Assembly: GCA_017534535.1 (NCBI GenBank)
Contig: JAFXVZ010000037.1
Coordinates: 1 to 64,000 of the forward strand
Source of the DNA: Bacteroidaceae bacterium
GTDB taxonomy: Bacteria > Bacteroidota > Bacteroidia > Bacteroidales > Bacteroidaceae
DNA: 64,000 nt
Direction of reading: 5' to 3'
This document shows positions 58,363 through 64,000 of the stretch, piece by piece. The position numbers and the translations under genes were made by a program. Every line of letters starts with the position of its first letter. Positions within the stretch are counted from its first letter, which is position 1. The notes beneath the pieces were generated by a model, which was not told where the DNA came from, did not search any database, and saw only the letters and a program-made list of their open reading frames with translations.

Positions 58363-60114
58363 ATGCTTAAAAAGTACTTAGGACTCGCTGCTGGTTTGCT
58401 GTTGTTGGCAGGCTGCTCGAACAACGATTTCATTGACAACGGGGCAACTACTCCTGAAGGTCAGATGCGCACCATCAGTTCCATCAATGCTACGATGGAC
58501 AATGCTGATACTCGTGTACAGTTGAAGAATGGTAATCAGCTAATTTGGAACGAAGATGACGTTATCAATGTGTTTTCTGATGAAGGCTCTTATCACAATT
58601 ACACACTTACTTCTGGTGCCGGCACCACTTCTGCCACTTTTGCTGGTGATGAGATAACAGGCAACCAGTTTTATGCACTCTTCTGCAATACCATTTTCAA
58701 TTTGGATCGTGAAAATGATGAGGTGTCAATGTATTGGGATTCTGATGCGATTTTTGGGAAAGATGGTGAAGAGGCCAATCGTTATATTCCTTTGTTTGCC
58801 AAAAGCGCAAATGCTAATATGCAGTTCAAGCATTTAAGTGGTCTGCTGCATTTCCAGATTACAGGAAAGGGGAAACTGGCTTATGCATCGCTATATGGCA
58901 ATAACGGCGAAGAGTTCTATGATGAATACACGCTGAAATATACGTCTGATGACATAGCACTGAAACCTTATGAATATGCTACTTCACGTGACCATATTGG
59001 AAGTAGGCCAATTAACGATATTGTATTGTCTGATAAATACATTACGCATATCTATTTCATGTTGCCTGTAGGTATGACATTTGAAAATGGTTTTAAGTTG
59101 GTGATTGGATATGTTGATGGTGATGATGTCGAAAAAGAAGTAACTAAAGAGTATAATAAATCTTTTACAGTTATGCGTGGTGAGGTAAGCACATTCCCTG
59201 CAGTGAGTAGTACTGGTGGTTCAGAGGAGCCTGAATATGGATGGGAAACTAACTTCTTCGATCTTTCTGGTAAGGATGTTGATGTGTCCTACTACTTCTC
59301 TTATGATAAAACCCAGATTTTCTGGTCTCTCATTTTCAAGACTGAAGACAACGCTGATCCTATATATTTGGATTTCTGGATGGATTATAAGGGCGGCAAT
59401 CCTGAATTATCATGGCTTTCAGGCATCGTATTTGATAAGAGATTGCCCGAATTTGCCGATTTTAGGTTCCATGATTTTAAAACAGGTTCTGTTTATATGT
59501 TAAACTTAGCTGAATCTCTAACAATATCCGAGAATACCGATGGTACTTGGTCTCTTCGCCTTAAGAATGTGACCTTGGAGAATAATGATGACCACACGCT
59601 TTTGTATAACATCAACCTCAAGTTTGATGGTTACTTCAACTTCATTCCTCTGCCAACTTGGAATTTCTCAGGAGCTGCATGGATGTCGGGCGCATATACT
59701 TCTGCCACAATGGAAGTTGAGGATAATACTGTGAAATACCAGATACGATTTTTGGATTTCCCTTGGGGTGATGGTACCCCTCCTGCTACATTCCAGGAGG
59801 TAATGATCAAATTTGGTTTTGTATTTGAGGGAGATACACCATCATTCCCAACGCATGCTACTATTGATGATTTTTATTTGGACATTTTCTCGCAAGGATA
59901 TGATTGGACTGGTGTATATGTAAAAGTTGACGATGATGCCGTTGTGACTATTTATCAGAATGAGGACGGCGCTTATGAGATTACCATCAAGGGTGTGAAG
60001 ATGTATCCTGTTGATGAAGGTTGGGAAACCAACATGGCTGCAGACCCGATAATCTCTGACTTCTCTTTCGTAGGAGAATTGGAATTTGAACCAGGTGCAA
60101 TTGGTGGCATATAA
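58363..60114 (+). CDS. Tandem fimbrillin-like lipoprotein 2
   Basis: The 583-residue lipoprotein (MLKKYLGLAAGLLLLAGCSNNDF) is a paralogue of the preceding gene: ISSINATMDNADTRVQLKNGNQLIWNEDDVINVFSDEG, then WETNFFDLSGKDVDVSYYFSYDKTQIFWSLIFKTEDNADPI. The signal sequences are nearly identical, whereas the mature parts have diverged, pointing to selection for different ligands or antigenic forms. Function is unknown. Confidence 0.75.
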   Translation: MLKKYLGLAAGLLLLAGCSNNDFIDNGATTPEGQMRTISSINATMDNADTRVQLKNGNQLIWNEDDVINVFSDEGSYHNYTLTSGAGTTSATFAGDEITGNQFYALFCNTIFNLDRENDEVSMYWDSDAIFGKDGEEANRYIPLFAKSANANMQFKHLSGLLHFQITGKGKLAYASLYGNNGEEFYDEYTLKYTSDDIALKPYEYATSRDHIGSRPINDIVLSDKYITHIYFMLPVGMTFENGFKLVIGYVDGDDVEKEVTKEYNKSFTVMRGEVSTFPAVSSTGGSEEPEYGWETNFFDLSGKDVDVSYYFSYDKTQIFWSLIFKTEDNADPIYLDFWMDYKGGNPELSWLSGIVFDKRLPEFADFRFHDFKTGSVYMLNLAESLTISENTDGTWSLRLKNVTLENNDDHTLLYNINLKFDGYFNFIPLPTWNFSGAAWMSGAYTSATMEVEDNTVKYQIRFLDFPWGDGTPPATFQEVMIKFGFVFEGDTPSFPTHATIDDFYLDIFSQGYDWTGVYVKVDDDAVVTIYQNEDGAYEITIKGVKMYPVDEGWETNMAADPIISDFSFVGELEFEPGAIGGI

Positions 60115-60125
60115 AAGATATGTTT

Positions 60126-60159
60126 ACTGAGTCCAATATCACTATTGGGCGCAGTTTTT
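60126..60159 (+). terminator. Terminator after lipoprotein 2
   Basis: ACTGAGTCCAATA and TATTGGGCGCAGT form an imperfect stem followed by TTTTT. It is a diverged copy of the terminator at 58200. Confidence 0.75.
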
Positions 60160-60195
60160 CATTCAGCCTATCTGTGCGAATTACAAATCCATACA

Positions 60196-60227
60196 AATAA
60201 GGGTGAACGTTAACGTTCACCCTTATT
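60196..60227. terminator. 32-bp perfect palindrome, bidirectional terminator
   Basis: AATAAGGGTGAACGTT followed by its exact complement ends 2 bases before the minus-strand HU-like stop. It probably terminates the HU-like gene and any plus-strand read-through. Confidence 0.8.
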
Positions 60228-60229
60228 CT

Positions 60230-60763
60230 TTACTCCGCTTTCTCCTCCGCCTTCGCAGTAGCTATCGGTTTGAGCGTTTGTACCCAACGTTTCTTACCAT
60301 TCACCATCACCACCTTCGCTTCCACAATGTTTCGGAACTCCATTGAACAAGCTTCCTTGAAGACTGGACCACTTAGGTTATCCAGTTTGGTGTTGTCAGG
60401 CATGAAGCGGATGTGAATGGCCTTCACGATGTCACTCGGATTCAAGCCTTCCAGCTGAGCGATATCAGTCAAGGCACCATTCTTTTCCACCTCAGCCGTT
60501 GGGTAAAAGATACCCAGCGAGCCAAGTTTCACAGGTACACCTCTTGCCAGGAACTCAGGCAGGCACTCGGCTATCTGATCCAGTACCCCTTCCACCACCG
60601 TACGAGGGTAGTAGTGTCCATGCTTTGTCATGTGTTCGGCAAAGGCACGCAGGGAGAGTGTCTTCTGCAGGTCCACTTCGGGATAATACTTCCCGAAGGC
60701 TGAACTCTGCTCATTTTTGTTTTGGCGGAGATTAATCCCCAAAGTCAATTTGTCATTAGCCAT
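60230..60763 (-). CDS. HU-like DNA-binding protein
   Basis: The 177-residue protein has an HU/IHF-like fold in residues ~20-130 (QKTLSLRAFAEHMTKHGHYYPRTVVEGVLDQIAECLPEFLARGVPVKLGSLGIFYPTAEVEKNG) and a basic tail (MVNGKKRWVQTLKPIATAKAEEKAE). It belongs to the Bacteroidetes HU-like (HU-HIG) group, as the protein at 9651 does, but without its Gly-rich tail. It lies downstream of the DUF3987/VirE_N pair, the common cassette order. Confidence 0.8.
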   Translation of the reverse strand: MANDKLTLGINLRQNKNEQSSAFGKYYPEVDLQKTLSLRAFAEHMTKHGHYYPRTVVEGVLDQIAECLPEFLARGVPVKLGSLGIFYPTAEVEKNGALTDIAQLEGLNPSDIVKAIHIRFMPDNTKLDNLSGPVFKEACSMEFRNIVEAKVVMVNGKKRWVQTLKPIATAKAEEKAE

Positions 60764-60824
60764 AAAGATTAAATTTGTTATTAGTTCAAAAAAACGAATG
60801 CAATATGCAATATTGCAATATAGC

Positions 60825-62792
60825 TCACACTACCTTGCGATACTTGCCCCTGTCTTCACCAGTTCGGATTTTCTGTGCCAAACCGTCATCTTGCAAACGT
60901 TTCAAACGACTGCAAGTACTTCCGATGCTATCATAACCATAGCACTTTTGTACATCATCTTTGGTAAAGACAGCAGGCAGGTTACGATAAGCCGTCAAGG
61001 TCTTTTGCTGATGGCGATGCCCAGAATATTGTTCAGCTTGTAAATCGTCGTAATGCTTCTCGCCAATGGCCTTGAAGTAATACTCCTGAAAAGCCAGCTG
61101 AGCCTTGGCAATGAGTAATACCAACTGGATGTCATGTTTGTCGGTCTTGAAATCGGGTCCGCATTTCCAACGGCCATTATCCTCCACCATCTGATCCCAG
61201 TGACGGCTCACAATGTAAGGAAGGGCAAAATTGATGGCATGCCAACATGGACGCTTAATCATATCTTCCTCACACTTAGAGCCATTCTCCTTAGCATCTT
61301 CCATCCTGCGTGATGTAAACTTAAACAAGGCATCGCTGATAACCTTGCAGGGAATCTCGCCCTTGGTCTTGTCCAGCTTATAAGCCCATTCAAGCAGTTC
61401 ATCATCACGACGCTGGTCGGCCTCGTCGTAGATATGGTTCTCCATCATCTCAAAGTTGGAGTCGCCCATCGGCACGAAGTTGAAGCGTGACAGCAAGCCG
61501 TTCACGAAATTGCTTTCGGTGGCCAACTTCCTCAGGGCATCATCCGTACCTGTATATACCGCATTGTAGTGTACAGGATACTCACCCACAGGGGCTGACG
61601 ATGATTTGAGCAAACTTCCATGAGGCTCATTGTGGAAGCTCTTGAGCCACAAGGTCTGTAATGCCTCCATATAGCTCTTCTTCAACTGACGAAGAGTGTT
61701 GTCAAGCTCGGAATCAAACTGACTTACATGCAGATAGGTATCCACGCCGTCAATCTCCTCATGGGCATTGAACTCAGCCTCACGGGCTCCTGCGGCAGAG
61801 GTTTCAGGAGGAAGGGCACGATAGATTCCGCTGGGGCGAGCCACCTTATTCTTTGTGGCACCCGAGTTCTGCTCGCGTTCCTTGTTCCACTTGTTTAGGC
61901 CGTCCACCTGAGCCTTGTCTGACTCCTTGATGGGCTTCATCAGAATGTTGTACAGATCTACGGCTATGTGCTTACCTGAGCCCATACGGCCAATCAGAGC
62001 CACCAGCGAGTTCATTCGGCAAATGCGACCAGGTGCCGACCAGAAACGATACCACATCCTGGTACACAGCGTCATGCAGAAGGAACCACCCACAAAGAGA
62101 GCAGCAATGTAGTGCTTACGCTTCTGACGATGACACAGCAACTTGAGCACCGGAAAGTAAGGGAAGAGCTTTTCAATCTCCTTACCAATACGTTCCAAGA
62201 GTTGGATGATATCATCTTCACCATCGGTAATTCCATTGGACATCAGCTGCTTGTGAGCCTCACGCACCAAAGCGTTATACTTGCGTCCAGTCACCTGTTT
62301 GATGGCACGTTGCATATCACGTGAGGGTTGTAGGTCATTAATTTGCTCACTCTCACGCTTGAACTTACGCTTCTGGGCAGCATCCATGATTCCGTCCAGC
62401 TCCCTGATGCCACGCTCAGCCACGATATCCCTTACCCAAGGCTGTTGCAACAATAAGGCACGAACTTGGTCGGTAGCACCGTCACAGAGAATCAGCAGGT
62501 CACTGGCGAGCTTCAAAGCTGTTGTGTGTCGAGAGTTAATAGGAACTCCATTAGGAAGCAGTGCTTGGATGAAGTCCACCACAGGATAGCCAAAGGCCAT
62601 CAGTTCTTTGGCATCAGAGTTCATCACGCTCTCAGCCAATTGCTTGGCTTCAGCAGATGCAGGGTTCATTACTTGGGCATCAGCAACGGATTCACCGTCA
62701 AACTGGTGCCCCTTGTCAATTGGGTCGCTCTCCTCTTGGCGATACGACTCCAGAAACTTCTCATTGAAATTTAAATCTAAGTTTTTTTGCAT
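60825..62792 (-). CDS. DUF3987-type primase/helicase-like protein
   Basis: The 655-residue protein fits DUF3987 proteins that accompany VirE_N/BT4734-type proteins. A Walker A-like LVALIGRMGSGKHI is seen near residue 265, but the Ser/Thr after Lys is His, so nucleotide binding may be altered. The rest includes SQFDSELDNTLRQLKKSYMEALQTLWLKSFHNE and a winged-helix end (FTKDDVQKCYGYDSIGSTCSRLKRLQDDGLAQKI). It starts in a TAATG overlap with the upstream gene, so translation is coupled. A DNA-replication or priming role of a mobile element is inferred. Confidence 0.75.
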   Translation of the reverse strand: MQKNLDLNFNEKFLESYRQEESDPIDKGHQFDGESVADAQVMNPASAEAKQLAESVMNSDAKELMAFGYPVVDFIQALLPNGVPINSRHTTALKLASDLLILCDGATDQVRALLLQQPWVRDIVAERGIRELDGIMDAAQKRKFKRESEQINDLQPSRDMQRAIKQVTGRKYNALVREAHKQLMSNGITDGEDDIIQLLERIGKEIEKLFPYFPVLKLLCHRQKRKHYIAALFVGGSFCMTLCTRMWYRFWSAPGRICRMNSLVALIGRMGSGKHIAVDLYNILMKPIKESDKAQVDGLNKWNKEREQNSGATKNKVARPSGIYRALPPETSAAGAREAEFNAHEEIDGVDTYLHVSQFDSELDNTLRQLKKSYMEALQTLWLKSFHNEPHGSLLKSSSAPVGEYPVHYNAVYTGTDDALRKLATESNFVNGLLSRFNFVPMGDSNFEMMENHIYDEADQRRDDELLEWAYKLDKTKGEIPCKVISDALFKFTSRRMEDAKENGSKCEEDMIKRPCWHAINFALPYIVSRHWDQMVEDNGRWKCGPDFKTDKHDIQLVLLIAKAQLAFQEYYFKAIGEKHYDDLQAEQYSGHRHQQKTLTAYRNLPAVFTKDDVQKCYGYDSIGSTCSRLKRLQDDGLAQKIRTGEDRGKYRKVV

Positions 62793-63604
62793 TAATAATT
62801 GGTTTTTAAATTGTTAAATAATTTTTCTTCGTTAATAAAGTAGATGTCATTCATGCGAGGGGCATAGCTGATACGGCTGGCATCTACACAGCTGTTATCA
62901 GTTACAGGCTTGCCTGTGGTGCCCTTCACACCCAAAAGACCTAACTCGCGAGCCAACTCAATCTGATTGTCGGCAATGTTGCCAATCTCAGGGCGAGCTT
63001 CACACACCAAACGCAACCCATAGCCAGAGGAAGTCTTGTGAGCCAAACACACCTCCCAGGGGAACTGTGATTTCAGCGTACGCTCATACACCTCACGAGG
63101 ATTCATCGGCAGATGGTCGGCATCAAACATGAAGAGTCCGCTCAACTCAAGGATGTTCTTCTGTATCCTCCGACGGAACATCACGGGTTTGCCATTTGCG
63201 TCCAGGATGGGATTTCCCACCTTATCTATTTTAGGGACGGCCTCGAACTCCCTAACGGCAAAGATGAAGCAGGGTAGTGACATCTTCAGCGAGTTTGTCC
63301 ACTGCAACAACTTCTTCTCTATAGGCAGTTCGGCAAACAGTGCACCCACCTTTGTTCGCTCTTCCTGCTTCTGGCAGAACTTGCGGAAGTCGGCATCGCT
63401 TGTCAAAGCATCTAATGACAATCCCCCTCCGATGGCTTTCTCCACCATCTGGCGGGTGTCAATCTTACGGTTCACCAAAGCACTTTGTGCAATGGATCTA
63501 AAGTCTGAGGCAGTGCACGGCAGGCACTCCCCCCAAAACTGATTCGCTTGATAGCAAAATCTGTGATTCCTCACACTGTTCATATTATCATACATCATAT
63601 TCAT
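62792..63604 (-). CDS. VirE_N/BT4734-type primase-like protein
   Basis: The 270-residue protein belongs to the Bacteroidetes VirE N-terminal domain family (BT4734-like): IDTRQMVEKAIGGGLSLDALTSDADFRKFCQKQEERTK, LSGLFMFDADHLPMNPREVYERTL and SGYGLRLVCEARPEIGNIADNQIELARELGL. FMFDADH may hold the metal-binding Asp pair. It is the first gene of the minus-strand cassette and overlaps the DUF3987 gene. A TATCTTTG element (minus strand) lies just upstream at 63609. Confidence 0.8.
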   Translation of the reverse strand: MNMMYDNMNSVRNHRFCYQANQFWGECLPCTASDFRSIAQSALVNRKIDTRQMVEKAIGGGLSLDALTSDADFRKFCQKQEERTKVGALFAELPIEKKLLQWTNSLKMSLPCFIFAVREFEAVPKIDKVGNPILDANGKPVMFRRRIQKNILELSGLFMFDADHLPMNPREVYERTLKSQFPWEVCLAHKTSSGYGLRLVCEARPEIGNIADNQIELARELGLLGVKGTTGKPVTDNSCVDASRISYAPRMNDIYFINEEKLFNNLKTNY

Positions 63605-63608
63605 AGTG

Positions 63609-63616
63609 CAAAGATA
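63609..63616 (-). promoter_or_regulatory. Promoter -7 element of the VirE_N cassette
   Basis: TATCTTTG on the minus strand lies 5 bases before the ATG, so the transcript would be nearly leaderless. No TTTG is seen at the right spacing. Confidence 0.5.
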
Positions 63617-63700
63617 GTAATAATATTAATAGGTATTGAAGATTGATACCTTTATTTAAGCAATTGTAAATCAGTTAAGTATATATAAGAACAGGTAGGG

Positions 63701-63757
63701 ACAGTTAGGCACAAAGCAGCGTGCCGTAACCGTATTTTTAGGTACAGTTAGGTACAA
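63701..63757. repeat. Direct repeats ACAGTTAGGYACAA upstream of the cassette
   Basis: Two copies at 63701-63714 and 63744-63757 are separated by 29 bases. They may be sites for a regulator or replication factor of the cassette. Confidence 0.5.
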
Positions 63758-63785
63758 GGTGTTTTGGGGCAAAAAGAGGGGATTT

Positions 63786-64000
63786 TTACGAAGTGTAGTT
63801 TACTTTTCCGTTGTTGATTAGGTTGCGTGGGTTCTTCAAGAAGTGGGTTCTGTCGCGAAGAGGACCTGTTTTGAAGTCCTGATCATCTTGGGTGATGTTG
63901 TCAATGACGGTTAGCGTAAAGCGGTTCTTCACCGTGAGGGCAAAGGCATAGTAGTCGTTGGCATTCTCCATTTTCACTTTTTTCCATTCGTAAGGTTGTG
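63786..64000 (-). CDS. Unknown protein, 5' end outside window
   Basis: The frame is open through 64000 on the minus strand and ends at 63786. The visible C-terminal ~70 residues include QPYEWKKVKMENANDYYAFAL, FTLTVIDNITQDDQDFKTG and HFLKNPRNLINNGKVNYTS. I do not recognise the family. The frame is uninterrupted before the GTG at 63977, so the true start lies beyond the window. Confidence 0.5.
   Translation of the reverse strand, partial: QPYEWKKVKMENANDYYAFALTVKNRFTLTVIDNITQDDQDFKTGPLRDRTHFLKNPRNLINNGKVNYTS

Overview
The window looks like a chromosome segment from a Bacteroidales bacterium, most likely Prevotella or a close relative. The evidence is the TAnnTTTG-type promoters (several with TTTG or TTG 19-21 bases upstream), typical Bacteroidetes families (DUF4248, DUF6371, smalltalk protein, DUF4421, DUF6377, DUF6722, HU-like proteins, VirE_N/DUF3987, GH125), Tat-exported Gfo/Idh/MocA proteins, and short heptamer and palindromic repeats between genes. 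There is no rRNA or tRNA gene that I can see and no CRISPR array.

Layout. 1-4.2 kb: two secreted repeat-rich proteins sharing an unusual N-terminus (the first is cut by the window edge). 4.4-6.4 kb: an unknown protein and an AAA/DUF4143 ATPase with a 32-bp-spaced repeat array upstream. 6.7-11.1 kb: a Bacteroidetes accessory cassette (AAA ATPase, DUF6371 Toprim-like protein, DUF4248, HU-like protein, smalltalk protein, amidase). 11.6-14.2 kb: an HxlR regulator with a divergent cupin, a truncated pyridoxamine-phosphate-oxidase-like remnant, and a second DUF4143 ATPase flanked by copies of the amidase 3' end. 14.3-16.2 kb: a Crp-family regulator and an alkaline-phosphatase homologue that has lost key active-site residues.

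16.3-20.2 kb (minus strand): a tetraheme cytochrome c fused to a SUMF1/FGE-like domain, a Tat-exported Gfo/Idh/MocA oxidoreductase and an exported TIM-barrel protein. This resembles the 3-keto-glycoside pathway gene sets; a second set (two Gfo/Idh/MocA proteins plus a DUF1080 lipoprotein) lies at 38.0-41.5 kb next to a DUF6377 regulator. 20.4-29.5 kb (minus): an orphan contractile-injection-like island, two Hcp-like proteins, a 1458-residue VgrG-like protein with a coiled coil inserted in its OB-fold domain, a beta-repeat protein, a 240-residue protein and a DUF4421 protein, without sheath, baseplate or motor genes in view. 29.6-36.3 kb (mostly plus): small enzymes (thioesterase, acetyltransferases, CAT-like protein), a radical-SAM DNA-modification/repair pair, a DEDDh exonuclease, a YqiA-like hydrolase and two proteins sharing a C-terminal domain. 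36.3-37.9 kb: a gene-poor stretch with a large nested palindrome, a frameshifted small ORF and two small membrane proteins.

41.7-48.9 kb (minus): DUF6377 regulator, rseP, and a GH125-GH9 glycosidase operon. 49-56.2 kb (plus): housekeeping genes purB, a repeat-bearing RsuA/RluB pseudouridine synthase, asnS, rplM-rpsI and rpsB-tsf, with possible structured leaders before rplM and rpsB. 56.4-60.1 kb: two tandem paralogous lipoproteins with duplicated promoter, Shine-Dalgarno and terminator. 60.2-64 kb (minus): a second HU/DUF3987/VirE_N cassette and the 3' end of an unknown gene.
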